A DNA stretch of 64,000 nucleotides from Streptomyces nodosus. Its GTDB lineage: Bacteria > Actinomycetota > Actinomycetes > Streptomycetales > Streptomycetaceae. A model generated the notes under the pieces. The model was not told where the DNA came from. It was given only the letters and a program-made list of their open reading frames with translations, and did no database searches. This document shows positions 1-7,713 of this stretch, piece after piece; the first letter of the stretch is position 1, and every line of letters starts with the position of its first letter. Location: NCBI RefSeq assembly GCF_008704995.1, contig NZ_CP023747.1, positions 5,676,001 to 5,740,000 of the forward strand, given 5' to 3'. A program made the position numbers and the translations under genes.

Positions 1-289
1 GCGACGCACAAGGGCATCGCCACCGGCCTGGGCATCAACCGGGCCACCCTGCGGCAGTGGGGTGCTGTGGGACCGTGACCGCCGCGGTGTCGCCGCCACG
101 GCCCTCTCACCGGGCGGGCAGGCGGCGGCCCGGCCCGGGAAGACAGCGCCGTCCGCCGATCCGGACGCGCGGATCCGGCAGCTGGAGGCCCGGGTGGCCG
201 AGCTTGAGGCACATGAACGGAAGCAGGCGACCGAGCAGGACGTACTCCGCAAGGCGGCCAAGTACTTCGCCGGGAAGACGAACTGGTGA
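1..289 (+). pseudogene. IS3-family transposase OrfA, frameshifted and cut by the window edge
   Basis: Frame 1 from the first base reads a helix-turn-helix segment (GLGINRATLRQW) that runs out at a stop near 76. The coiled-coil part continues from position 62 in another frame (RQLEARVAELEAHERKQ) and ends at 287-289. The run of four G at 59-62 has one G too many, so removing one G would join the two parts. OrfA binds the IS ends and supplies the leucine-zipper segment of the OrfAB transposase. The stop overlaps the orfB start as TGATG. The 5' end lies outside the window. Inferred to be inactive. Confidence 0.8.
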
Positions 290-1182
290 TGAGCCGCTTC
301 CAGTTCGTCGACGATCACCGGGACACCTACGAGGTGAAGCAGCTCTGCGAGGTCCTGAACCCGAACCGGTCCAGCTACCACAAACGACTCGCCGGAAGAC
401 AGGCGCAGGCAGCATGACGACGCGAGCACCGGCTCCTGACGGCGAGGATCCGCGAGGTCCACAGCGAGTCTGGCGGCGCCTACGCCTCCCCACGGGTAAC
501 CGCCGTGCTGCAGGAGACGGGGCTGCGGGTCAACGAGAAGCGGATCGCCCGGGTGATGCGGACGTTCTCCATCACCGGCATCCGCCTGCGCAGACGCGTC
601 CGCACCACCGTCCCGGACCTGGCAGCCTCAGAGGTTCCGGACCTGTTCCAGCCGGGACTTCACCGCCCCGGGCCAGGGCGGAAATACATGGGCGACATCA
701 CCTATCTTCCGCTCGTGGGCGCGGAGTTCCTCTATCCCGCGACCGTTCTGGACCGCTTCAGCCGCAAGGTCGTCGGCTGGACCATCGCCGACCACACGCG
801 CACCCGCCTGGCCCCCGACGCACCACGGACGGCGGCCGCGACCCGCGGCGGCCCGGACGGCTCGGTGTTCCACTCCGATCACGGAGCCCAGTACGGATCC
901 CGGGCCTTCGCCGACCTTTGTGACCAGCTCGGGGTCACCCGGTCGATGGGTGCGGTCGGCACCAGCGCGGACAATGCGGCCTGCGAAAGTTTCCACGCGT
1001 CCCTGAAACGCGAGACGTTTCAGGGCACCCGCGACTATGGCGACGCCAGCACCTACAGAAGAACGGTCTTCGCATGGCTGGCCCGCCACAACACCCGCCG
1101 CCGGCACTCCGCTAACGGCCACCTCAGCCCCAACGAATACGAACGCCGACACCACGCGCCCAAGCTCACGCTGGCCGCGTGA
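289..1182 (+). pseudogene. IS3-family transposase OrfB (rve/DDE integrase) with an in-frame nonsense codon
   Basis: The reading frame from ATG 289 encodes the typical IS3 OrfB N-terminus (SRFQFVDDHRDTYEVKQLCE) but meets TGA at 415-417. The same frame continues open to 1182 with IS3 DDE catalytic motifs: MGDITYLP (first Asp), FHSDHGAQYGS (second Asp) and ESFHASLKRE (Glu). One base change therefore disables an otherwise full-length catalytic protein of about 297 codons. A separate product from an internal start near 505 would lack the N-terminal part. With the frameshift in orfA, the element carries two independent lesions. Confidence 0.85.
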
Positions 1183-1325
1183 TCGACGAAGCGTGTCCAC
1201 CATCACGGGGGAAGGCCCCCGGTTCGCGCCGCTCCGACCGGGCTGACAGGTCAAACACAAGGTGCAAGCAGCCAGCCAGAGTATGAGTCAAGCCACGCCG
1301 GAACGGCACGACCATGCTCACAGCC

Positions 1326-1495
1326 GGAGTGGAAGGGCCGGTCGGCGGCGATGCAGTCGATCGGCAACATCGCCCCGTCCCGGATCACAAATGCCTTTAT
1401 GGACGCGGCCCTGACGGCTCCTGTGAGCGTGGGCGCAAGAGAGGCTAGGAGCTCGACTGCCTCGGTGACGTATCGGTAGACGAGGTGACGGTGTC
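1326..1495 (-). pseudogene. Internal fragment of an IS5-type (DDE_Tnp_4) transposase
   Basis: Reading the minus strand gives a clean stretch without stops containing VYRYVTEAVELLASLAP, then IKAFVIRDGAMLPIDCIAADRPFHSG in the same frame. This matches, from memory, the part of Streptomyces DDE_Tnp_4 transposases around the first catalytic Asp (consensus like VVDGTLIPIDRVAADRPFYSGK). Both ends are missing and no start codon is present. It abuts another transposase scrap (1530-1691) and lies just after the dead IS3 element, so the stretch is an insertion-sequence graveyard. Confidence 0.55.
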
Positions 1496-1529
1496 GGCGG
1501 TGCCGTACCTAGCGCGGTGCTGGGACGGG

Positions 1530-1691
1530 TGCGTGGCCGTGAGCGCCGGTCCGTTTGACTTCAGGGCCGATGCGTCCGCTGTGCTCCCAAACCTGGGGCC
1601 ACCGCTGTAGCGGCCGCACGCTGACACGTAACTCCTTTGCGACCGCGTTGCTGTCGTGTCCCAAGGTGAATAACTCGGCGGCCCGCATCAC
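1530..1691 (-). pseudogene. N-terminal HTH fragment of an IS630-type transposase
   Basis: The minus strand reads AAELFTLGHDSNAVAKELRV followed by SVRPLQRW, the helix-turn-helix that opens many Streptomyces IS630-like transposases. Beyond about 1560 the similarity moves to a neighbouring frame (ALKSNGPALTA), indicating an indel. No DDE catalytic region follows. The fragment cannot encode a working transposase and ends next to the unrelated IS5-type scrap. Confidence 0.55.
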
Positions 1692-1875
1692 GCCAACAAA
1701 TCAGTAACGTCGCCACCGCCCGCAACCGAAGAGCCTTCTGCGCCGACGGCGACCGGCGTCGTGTTGCCCCACGAGTTCACTCATGCAGGGGTCAACAACC
1801 CAGAACAGCTACCGTCCAGACCAGTATTCGGCCACTTTCGCGCCATGGTCGTTGCACAACCCGGGATCGTGATGC

Positions 1876-1885
1876 GATCATGACA
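1876..1885 (+). promoter_or_regulatory. Shared upstream box GATCATGACA (copy 1)
   Basis: GATCATGACA lies 54 bases before the conserved leader of the secreted-protein gene at 2012. The same ten bases occur on the minus strand at 5687-5696, 56 bases before the leader of the paralog. The equal spacing suggests a common promoter or operator element carried along with a gene duplication. No factor is recognised. Confidence 0.45.
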
Positions 1886-1939
1886 CTTAGCGCGAGCTTC
1901 ACGGCTCTCGCTTTTCAGTCAACCACCGGTAGCGGAAAA

Positions 1940-2003
1940 ATGGTTGGGGTTACGGCGGGGCAACGCCGCTATCCCGCCCCACCGCCGGTCTGTACATCAG
2001 GAG
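1940..2003 (+). promoter_or_regulatory. Conserved hairpin leader (copy 1) ending in the Shine-Dalgarno
   Basis: The 64 bases before the secreted-protein gene begin ATGGTTGGGG and end GGTCTGTACATCAGGAG, and the paralog at 5556 has the same ends. In between, CGGCG-GGGCAA-CGCCG forms a hairpin; the paralog has AGCG-GGGCAA-CGCT, with the loop kept and the stem changed on both sides. The flanking GGTTGGGG and CCCCACC can pair as an outer stem. An alternative stem GGCGGG/CCCGCC is also possible here. This is a candidate cis-acting RNA element; I cannot match it to a known riboswitch class. Confidence 0.5.
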
Positions 2004-2011
2004 AAATGAAT

Positions 2012-2362
2012 ATGGCGCAGCTCACTCAATCCGCGACGCGGGTACGAAAGACGATGGCGCGAGCGGTTGCGATAGCGGGCCTGGCCGCGGCAGCCGTCAC
2101 CATGGCCGCCCCTACCGCGCTGGCTGGCACGAGCCCCACGACGGAAGGCTGCTATTCCACCTGGGGCAACACCGGATCCAACGGACACTGCCAGTCGGTG
2201 GCGCGTACCGGTGATTTCCAGAACCAGATCGACTGCAGCCTCTTGGGAGAGTCGTCGATCTGGTACCTGTTTAACAAGGGTGCTTCCAAGCCCAGTTGGG
2301 GCTATGTGGAATGCACCTTCTCCGCCAACAAATCCTGGATCAACTTCAGGCTTCACCAGTAA
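2012..2362 (+). CDS. Small secreted four-cysteine protein (paralog 1)
   Basis: The 116-residue product has a Sec signal peptide (basic MAQLTQSATRVRKTMAR, hydrophobic AIAGLAAAAVTMAAP, cleavage after ALA) and a mature part of about 75 residues with four cysteines: GCYSTWG, GHCQSV, DCSLL and VECTF. The ATG at 2012 is preferred because AGGAG at 1999-2003 sits 8 bases upstream; the ATG at 2006 is too close. The protein at 5209-5556 shares the Cys and Trp pattern and the leader. The two genes bracket a three-gene ABC transporter on the opposite strand. Function is unknown; a secreted peptide handled by the transporter (bacteriocin- or signal-like) is an inference. Confidence 0.8.
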   Translation: MAQLTQSATRVRKTMARAVAIAGLAAAAVTMAAPTALAGTSPTTEGCYSTWGNTGSNGHCQSVARTGDFQNQIDCSLLGESSIWYLFNKGASKPSWGYVECTFSANKSWINFRLHQ

Positions 2363-2380
2363 GAGGCGTCGCGAGATCAA

Positions 2381-2419
2381 CACTGCAGGGGTGTCCCGAA
2401 TCGGGGCACCCCTGCAGTG
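2381..2419. terminator. Strong bidirectional hairpin terminator
   Basis: CACTGCAGGGGTG at 2381-2393 is perfectly complementary to CACCCCTGCAGTG at 2407-2419, and an inner CCCG-AAT-CGGG extends the stem. It lies between the convergent secreted-protein gene (ends 2362) and the ABC operon (ends 2485), so it can stop both. There is no U-tract, as is common in Streptomyces. Confidence 0.8.
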
Positions 2420-2484
2420 CGTCCATTGAGCGTACGCATGGACAATCAGAGGATCACGGACACCACAAGTAATTCCCCTGCCCG

Positions 2485-3123
2485 CTACCTGTTCCGCTGG
2501 AATGCGCGCCGCAGCCGATTGACGCGCCACGGGGTCAGTGCCATCGCGCCCCCGCCCACGAGCAGGCTGCCGATGGCGATCCCCCAGCATGGCATCGAGT
2601 GTCCGGGCTGGTCCGTCCAGTCCCACCACCGGAACCGCCCCAGGCCGTCGACCTGCCAGTACGTCAGGGGGAACAGGGTGGCCAGCGGAAGGATCCAGGA
2701 GAATCTCCATCCCCATGCCCGCCCGGACATCAGGGCGAGCCCGGCCCAGATCAGCAGGCCTCTCAGGAGCAGCAGAACGGTGTCCATGGGGCTGACGGCT
2801 GCCTCTGCCGCGACGAGCAGCAACGCCGCCACCGAGACGGTCCCGACGAGGAAGGAGATCTCGGCTCGTCTGAAGCCCCTCGCCGCCGTCTCCTCCAGGG
2901 AGTCCATGGCGCTGCCGAGGCCGCCCACGGCGATCACCGCCAGAGCGAGGGGGATCACGTGCCTCAGAGGGGTCGCGGAGGTTCCGCCGCCGCTGAAGGG
3001 GAAGTCGAGCCGGGCGGACCCGAACATAACATCGCACGCGATCACCACGGCCCAGCCCACGGCGATGCCACGGAAGCGATGAGCCCGCAGAAAGCGGATC
3101 CAGGAATCGCGGAGATCAAGCAC
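2485..3123 (-). CDS. Integral membrane subunit of an ABC transporter (locus 1, third gene)
   Basis: A 212-residue hydrophobic protein with about five or six predicted membrane segments (for example GIAVGWAVVIACDVMF, HVIPLALAVIAVGGLG and IAIGSLLVGGGAMA). It overlaps the end of the preceding gene by 8 bases, so the two are translationally coupled. It holds the same place as the small membrane protein 34633-35223 in the second ABC locus. It is presumably a membrane-spanning subunit; no family is recognised and the substrate is unknown. Confidence 0.7.
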   Translation of the reverse strand: MLDLRDSWIRFLRAHRFRGIAVGWAVVIACDVMFGSARLDFPFSGGGTSATPLRHVIPLALAVIAVGGLGSAMDSLEETAARGFRRAEISFLVGTVSVAALLLVAAEAAVSPMDTVLLLLRGLLIWAGLALMSGRAWGWRFSWILPLATLFPLTYWQVDGLGRFRWWDWTDQPGHSMPCWGIAIGSLLVGGGAMALTPWRVNRLRRAFQRNR

Positions 3124-4378
3124 AGCGCGTACCTTTGATCACCTTGATCCGCTTCTTCGCCCAGTCCTCCTGTACCTGCCTGGGCTGCTTGATCAGCCGT
3201 GCGATGGCTCTCTGGTCGACACCGGGCGGCCCTCCGTGAATGCCGGACGGCTGCCCGGCGCCGGAGATCCGGGCCGCGAGCCATGAGTCGAGCTCGAAGT
3301 ACGCCATCATGCGCCGGTCTTCGGCGCTGCTGTTCACCGCCGAGCAGAAGGGTGGAGTGGACGCCCGGGAGATGGCGATGGACATGCTGTCGGCCACCTC
3401 CCACATGGACCCTTCGAAGATCGAGAAGTCGGTGTCCTGCGCGCTGTCGCCCTTCAGTCCTTCCTCGTAGAACGCCGAGGGGGAGGTGATGAAGGGAGGA
3501 AGTTCGGACACGCGCCTTGCCATCGCCTCGAGCCGCGGGATGTACATGCGTTCCTCGGGCCATACGCAGATCTTCGGCTCGGTGCGCGTGCACATCGGAG
3601 CACTCGGATCGGCTCGCGCCGTCTGCACGGGTCCTGCCGTGATCACCCCTGCCAGGCATGCGACGGCCAGCGCCGAACTGCCGACGGCCGGCAGCCTGAC
3701 GATCAGCTTTCCGCGTGCGCCGGTGTATCCGGGCAGCCTTCGTGGGGTGACAGCGGCGACGGCCACCGCGGAGAGCGCCAGACCCCATCGAAGGGCGAGG
3801 TTCCCCGGAGTCACCTCCACGGCAGGGGCACCGGAGAGTACGAACAAGCCGGCCTTCATCGGGCCGCCGTTCATCGTCACTACCACGAAGCAGGCCAGAC
3901 CGGAGACGACCGGGGTGGAGAATGCGGACGGGTACCAGCGCCCGGCGATGTGGCCGACGGCGATGCACAGCACGATGAGCGCGGCACCCAGCAGCAGATA
4001 ACTGGGCCACAGGAATCCGGGTCCGGCGTCGCGGTGACTGACTGCCGCGGCAACCGCGGCGCCCACGAGGTAGGCGCCGCCGCCATACACGGCGGCTGCC
4101 GCGATCTGAGTTCCCTCGATCTGCCATCGGGGCCTGGTTCCCGCAGTGTGCTGGTCCTCGAAGCCGAGTCGATGGATCCGGCCGGCAGCCCAGGCGGCGT
4201 AGGCCGCCAGGAAGGGGCCGAGATAGAAGGCGGGTATCTGGGCCGCCGCGCTGGCCTGCGGCCAGACGCCGATCCACCATTGGGCCCGTCCGAAAAGGAC
4301 CGCCACGTCCAGGGCGACGAGGACGGGGAACCACCATCGCAGCGGAGAGCGCCGCAACTCCATCATGAGAATACGCAT
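3116..4378 (-). CDS. ABC transporter membrane protein with extracytoplasmic C-terminal domain (locus 1)
   Basis: The 420-residue product has a membrane half (residues 1-240, about six to seven hydrophobic segments) and a polar C-terminal half that begins after the last segment with CTRTEPKICVWPEE. The paralog at 35228-36544 has the same arrangement and motif (CTDGSPRICV). This points to a conserved extracytoplasmic domain, perhaps disulfide-bonded and substrate-binding. The start at 4378 overlaps the last base of the ATPase gene. The domain pair is seen directly; the direction of transport and the substrate are not known. Confidence 0.75.
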   Translation of the reverse strand: MRILMMELRRSPLRWWFPVLVALDVAVLFGRAQWWIGVWPQASAAAQIPAFYLGPFLAAYAAWAAGRIHRLGFEDQHTAGTRPRWQIEGTQIAAAAVYGGGAYLVGAAVAAAVSHRDAGPGFLWPSYLLLGAALIVLCIAVGHIAGRWYPSAFSTPVVSGLACFVVVTMNGGPMKAGLFVLSGAPAVEVTPGNLALRWGLALSAVAVAAVTPRRLPGYTGARGKLIVRLPAVGSSALAVACLAGVITAGPVQTARADPSAPMCTRTEPKICVWPEERMYIPRLEAMARRVSELPPFITSPSAFYEEGLKGDSAQDTDFSIFEGSMWEVADSMSIAISRASTPPFCSAVNSSAEDRRMMAYFELDSWLAARISGAGQPSGIHGGPPGVDQRAIARLIKQPRQVQEDWAKKRIKVIKGTRCA

Positions 4379-5130
4379 CAGGAGAGCACCCCCTGTCCCG
4401 ACAGGGCCGCCATGTATCCGCGCTCCAACGGGCTGTCGCCCGCCACTCCCGATCGGGAGTTGCCCGCAAGGGCCTCGGGGGTGCCGCGGAAGAGGAACCT
4501 TCCGGACTGCATGACGACGACCTGGTCGCAGACAGCCGCCACATCCTCGACGAGGTGGGTGCTCAGCACGATCGCCGAGCCCGTCAGTGATCTGATCAAC
4601 TCGCGGAACTGTAGGCGTTGTTCCGGGTCCAGGCCGACGGTCGGCTCGTCCAGGAGCAGGAGTCTCGGCGAGCCGACGATTGCCGCGGCAATGCCTGCGC
4701 GCCGCAGCATGCCACCGGAGAGGGACTTCATCTTGGCCTGCGCCCGTCCGTCGAGAAGGACCGAAGCGATCGCTTTCCCTGTCGCGCCGTGGGCCTCACC
4801 GTCAGGGACCCCGCGCAGCCAGGCGCTGTATCTGACGAAGTCGTAGACCGAGAAGGACGGGTAGTAGCCGAAGTCCTGGGGGAGATAGCCGATCGTAGGG
4901 CGGACCGCCCTGGCCGACCGCTCGGAGTGCACCTTTCTGCCGCAGATCTCCAGAGTCCCCTCTTGGGGAGGGGCAACCGTGGCAAGGGTGCGGAGAAGCG
5001 TTGTCTTTCCCGCCCCGTTGGGGCCCAGAAGCCCGTAGACCCCCACGCTGAGATCCCAGTCGAGTCCAGTGATCACCTGATGCCGGCTGTAGCCCTGAGC
5101 GATCCCCGACAGCGAAGCGATCGGTTCCAC
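4378..5130 (-). CDS. ABC transporter ATP-binding protein (locus 1)
   Basis: The product is a 250-residue ABC ATPase with Walker A GPNGAGKTT, signature LSGGMLRR, Walker B LLLLDEPTVGLD and H-loop STH. It is the CcmA/drug-exporter type found with separate membrane subunits. GTG at 5130 is chosen because GAAAGGA lies about 6 bases upstream and the protein then begins MEPIAS; the frame is open further upstream but that part looks non-coding. It is the first gene of a coupled three-gene operon and starts 21 bases after a hairpin that separates it from the secreted-protein gene upstream. Confidence 0.9.
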   Translation of the reverse strand: MEPIASLSGIAQGYSRHQVITGLDWDLSVGVYGLLGPNGAGKTTLLRTLATVAPPQEGTLEICGRKVHSERSARAVRPTIGYLPQDFGYYPSFSVYDFVRYSAWLRGVPDGEAHGATGKAIASVLLDGRAQAKMKSLSGGMLRRAGIAAAIVGSPRLLLLDEPTVGLDPEQRLQFRELIRSLTGSAIVLSTHLVEDVAAVCDQVVVMQSGRFLFRGTPEALAGNSRSGVAGDSPLERGYMAALSGQGVLS

Positions 5131-5150
5131 GTTGTTCCTTTCGCGCGTGC

Positions 5151-5182
5151 GACCGGGCGCCACTCGAGAGCGGCACCCGGTC
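5151..5182 (-). terminator. Hairpin between secreted-protein gene and ABC operon (locus 1)
   Basis: GACCGGG-C-GCC and GGC-A-CCCGGTC flank a ten-base loop, giving a stem of ten pairs with one mismatch. It lies after the stop of the small secreted protein (5209) and before the ATPase start (5130), all on the minus strand. It could be a partial terminator that sets a higher level of the peptide than of the transporter. The second ABC locus has a hairpin in the same place (37310-37332). Confidence 0.6.
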
Positions 5183-5208
5183 ACATCACCCCTGTCTGTC
5201 GAGATACC

Positions 5209-5556
5209 TCAAGCCGTGTACATGATGTAAGACTTTTCGATATTGAACGTGCATTCGACTCCGCCCCACTTCTGGTTCGACTCCCCGATCCGGAAGACCG
5301 TCCAGAGTGAGTCCTCATTGCCGAAGGTGCACACGCCGCGGTTCTTGTACTGGCCGTACTTCGACACGTTGACGCAGTGACCCACCGATCCGGTACTCCC
5401 CCAGGTGGAGTAGCAACCGTTGAGTGTGGCACTCGTTCCGCTCGCCATCGCAGACGGCGCGGACAGGGCGACCGCAGCGACCGCCGCGCCCGTGAGCGCG
5501 GCGACGCGCGCTATGGTGTTCCTTACTCGCCTTGCGGGCTGAGTGTGCTCCGTCAT
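5209..5556 (-). CDS. Small secreted four-cysteine protein (paralog 2)
   Basis: The 115-residue product has a signal peptide (MTEHTQPARRVRNTIAR, hydrophobic core, cleavage after SAMA) and a mature part with four cysteines in the same frame of residues as the 2012-2362 protein: GCYSTWGSTGSVGHC, VCTFG and VECTF, with Trp at the same places. ATG 5556 has AGGAGG 8 bases upstream. It sits directly before the ABC operon on the same strand, separated by a hairpin. Conservation of cysteines and tryptophans between the paralogs argues for a folded, disulfide-bonded extracellular product. Its activity is unknown. Confidence 0.82.
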   Translation of the reverse strand: MTEHTQPARRVRNTIARVAALTGAAVAAVALSAPSAMASGTSATLNGCYSTWGSTGSVGHCVNVSKYGQYKNRGVCTFGNEDSLWTVFRIGESNQKWGGVECTFNIEKSYIMYTA

Positions 5557-5562
5557 CACTGT

Positions 5563-5630
5563 CTCCTCCTGATGTGCAGACCGATGACGGGGGTGGGGTC
5601 GTAGCGTTGCCCCGCTGCGACCCCAACCAT
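5563..5630 (-). promoter_or_regulatory. Conserved hairpin leader (copy 2) ending in the Shine-Dalgarno
   Basis: On the minus strand the leader starts ATGGTTGGGG and ends GGTCTGCACATCAGGAGG. GGGGTCG pairs with CGACCCC as an outer 7-bp stem, and AGCG-GGGCAA-CGCT forms the inner stem-loop. The same loop, flanks and ribosome-binding end occur in the copy at 1940-2003. The difference in inner-stem sequence with pairing kept suggests selection for structure. Confidence 0.55.
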
Positions 5631-5686
5631 GCTGATCCGTCATCAATTGTTGGCTGTGAAGGTTTAATGAGAGGCCTTCACGGGCT

Positions 5687-5696
5687 TGTCATGATC
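5687..5696 (-). promoter_or_regulatory. Shared upstream box GATCATGACA (copy 2)
   Basis: The minus strand carries GATCATGACA 56 bases before the hairpin leader of the 5209-5556 gene, matching the box at 1876-1885 in sequence and spacing. It overlaps a perfect 12-bp palindrome, TCATGATCATGA (5689-5700), which may be the actual binding site. Confidence 0.45.
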
Positions 5697-6190
5697 ATGA
5701 TCTCATCAACTTGTGGATCTTGCAACGGCACCGCATAGAAGGCGACGTTCTGCTCCGGTTGCTCAGGGGGTTGAACTCATTGGGCTCGGTGATCTGGTCC
5801 CGTCGCATTCCATGATCAGGCCTGTCGGCCGGAGGTGGCCGTCGATCAGATAACACCGGCGCTGGACTTTCTTCGGTTTCCGCTTAATCGCCCGGGTTAA
5901 GTGGGCGAGCCGGCCGCAGCGAGGTCAGTCAGGGTGCCGCCTGGCAACTGGAGCTTTTGTGCCGGGCACCACCAACTGAGCGCCTTGGGGCATCCGGAAG
6001 ATGCGCCTCGCACTCAATTATCAACTCCGCTCAGGCTAAGTGGTATTGCGGGTGGGTGCCCTGCCAGCCGATACCCCAGGTGGCAGCAGATGATCACTGC
6101 TGCCGCAGCGGCTAGCGTAACCATGATGGCAGTGCTGGGCGGGTGAACGGCCGGGAATGACGCTCGAAATGGCGGAAAGCGAACGCTTCG
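5697..6190. other. Stretch without a recognisable gene
   Basis: No open frame here reads like a protein family I know. Base composition is lower in GC than in the surrounding genes, and short stops occur in all frames. It lies between the secreted-protein locus and the decayed integrative element, and may hold unrecognisable IS remains. Confidence 0.4.
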
Positions 6191-6208
6191 GTGCGCCGTT
6201 CGAACGAG

Positions 6209-6948
6209 CCGGGCGGACGCCTTCGCCTCGTCTGCGACAACCGCCGCGCCTCCCGCTGCCCGGCTTGCGCCTGGACCTACGCGGGCGACACCTACCACCT
6301 GATCCGCGCCGGCCTCGCCGGAGACGACCGCCGCGACATCCCCGCCGCCGTCCGCGATCACCCGCGCGTCTTCACCCTCACCGCCACCTCGTTCGGCCCG
6401 GTCCACAACCGCCCCGACCACGGCACCTGCCGCTGCGGCACCCGGCACGCCTCCGACGCTCCAGAGTTGGGCACCGCTCTCGACTCGGACACCTGCGACT
6501 ATGCGGGCGCTGTGCTGTTCAACAACCACGCCGGACAGCTCTGGTAACGCTTCACCACGCGACTCCGCCGTGAACTCGCCGCCCGCGCTGGCCTTCCTCA
6601 CTGAGAACTCGCCGAACACCTCCGCGTCTCGTACGGCAAGGTCGCCGAATTCCAGAAACGCGGGGCCCTGCACTTCCACGCCGTCGTACGCCTCGACCGC
6701 CCGGACGGTCCCGGGATACCGCCGCCCGCCTGGGCCACGGTCGACCTCCTCACGGATGCGATGCGCGCTGCCGCGGCGCACTCGTACACGTCCGTCTCGG
6801 TCCCGGCAGCCGATGACCAGCCGACCAGGACGTTCCGATGGGGTCGACAGCTCGACGTCCGCCCGGTCAAGGCCTTCGGCGACGACTCCGAAGGATCCGG
6901 CGGAGCGACCTCGAACACTGGCTCGACGACCGTGAGGACGCCGCCTGA
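6209..6948 (+). pseudogene. pSAM2-type replication initiator (RepSA-like), dead, fused to a possible Xis tail
   Basis: One frame from about 6209 to 6893 reads the RepSA pattern of actinomycete integrative elements: RLRLVCDNRRASRCPACAW, YAGDTYHLIRAGL, FGPVHNRPDH, then KVAEFQKRGALHFHAVVRLD and FRWGRQLDVRPVKAF. It is broken by TAA at 6545-6547 and TGA at 6602-6604. The N-terminus is missing, and the frame loses similarity after VKAFGDD. From 6904 another frame ends SDLEHWLDDREDAA and stops at 6948, overlapping the integrase start as TGATG. That tail resembles the end of a small excisionase, so a deletion has probably joined rep to xis. Confidence 0.75.
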
Positions 6949-7625
6949 TGGAGACGACGTACGAGGTCAAGATCTACAAGATCCTCACGTACAAGGGTGC
7001 CCGGAAGTCCACCTACACGGTGCGCAGGGTGGTGGCGGGCAAGCGCTGGCGTGAGCCGTTCGACACGGTCGCGCTCGCCGAGGACTTCCGCTTCGAACTC
7101 ATCACGGCGGTCGGCAAGGGTGAGGCGTTCGTCATCGCGACCGGACTGCCGGTATCGCATCGCTCCAAGTCGGCCGCGATGAGCTGGTACAAGTTCGCCG
7201 TCGAGTACGTGGACGCGCGCTGGACCCAACTCGCCGGCAACAGCCGGAAGAACCTCGCCAAGACCCTGACCGCGACCACCGTGGCGCTCCTGCGCGTCAA
7301 GCCCGCTCAGTTTGAACCAGCCGCGGCGCGTACTGCCCTGCGCGAATGGGCGTTCAACACGAACCGGCGCGGTGCGGCTCCCCGCGACGTGGAGAACATC
7401 CTCAGGTGGGTGGAGCGGAACTCGCTTCCCGTCTCGGCCTGGGAGGACCCGGACAAGGTCGAGGAGGTCTTACGAGCCCTCGACACGCCTCGACGGCAGG
7501 CAGGCCGCCGCATGGTCACGCAAGCGGCATCGGCGGATCCTGAACGTCGCCATGAAGCACGCGATGCGGGCGGCGCATCCTGCGGGACAACCCTCTCCCC
7601 TACGGCCACGGCCAGCGTGGCTGCA
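6948..7625 (+). pseudogene. Tyrosine integrase of a pSAM2-type element, N-terminal part only
   Basis: The first 175 codons match the N-terminal arm and SAM-like domains of Streptomyces element integrases (TYEVKIYKILTYKGARKSTY, GEAFVIATGLPVS, SWYKFAVEYVDA, LREWAFNTNRR). Near 7490 the similarity moves to a second frame (RQAAAWSRKRHRRILNVAMK) and near 7570 to a third (RRILRDNPLPYGHG). It then ends, before the catalytic Arg-His-Arg-Tyr domain. Two indels plus loss of the C-terminal half mean no recombinase is made. It adjoins unrelated minus-strand remnants at about 7620. Confidence 0.8.
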
Positions 7626-7713
7626 GGTATACCACGTCGCTCTCGTCCGCGGTACGGGAACCGAACGCAACCACATCTGCCAGGAGCAGTGAGTGCAGCT
7701 CCGGCATCTCCAT
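7621..7713 (-). pseudogene. N-terminal scrap of an unidentified Streptomyces protein
   Basis: ATG at 7713 begins MEMPELHSLLLADVVAFGSR and runs for 31 codons before similarity to anything stops at the integrase remnant. Such openings (PE-x-x-x-LL-x-x-D-V-x-x-FG) occur in Streptomyces proteins distantly like nucleotide-cyclase domains, but this match is from memory and weak. The start overlaps the stop of the preceding minus-strand pseudogene as TGATG, so the two were once an operon. Confidence 0.35.

Noticed and set aside
1880..2011. Upstream extension of the small secreted protein to an in-frame ATG at 1880
   Set aside because: It would translate the conserved hairpin leader and place the signal peptide far inside the protein; a good Shine-Dalgarno supports 2012.
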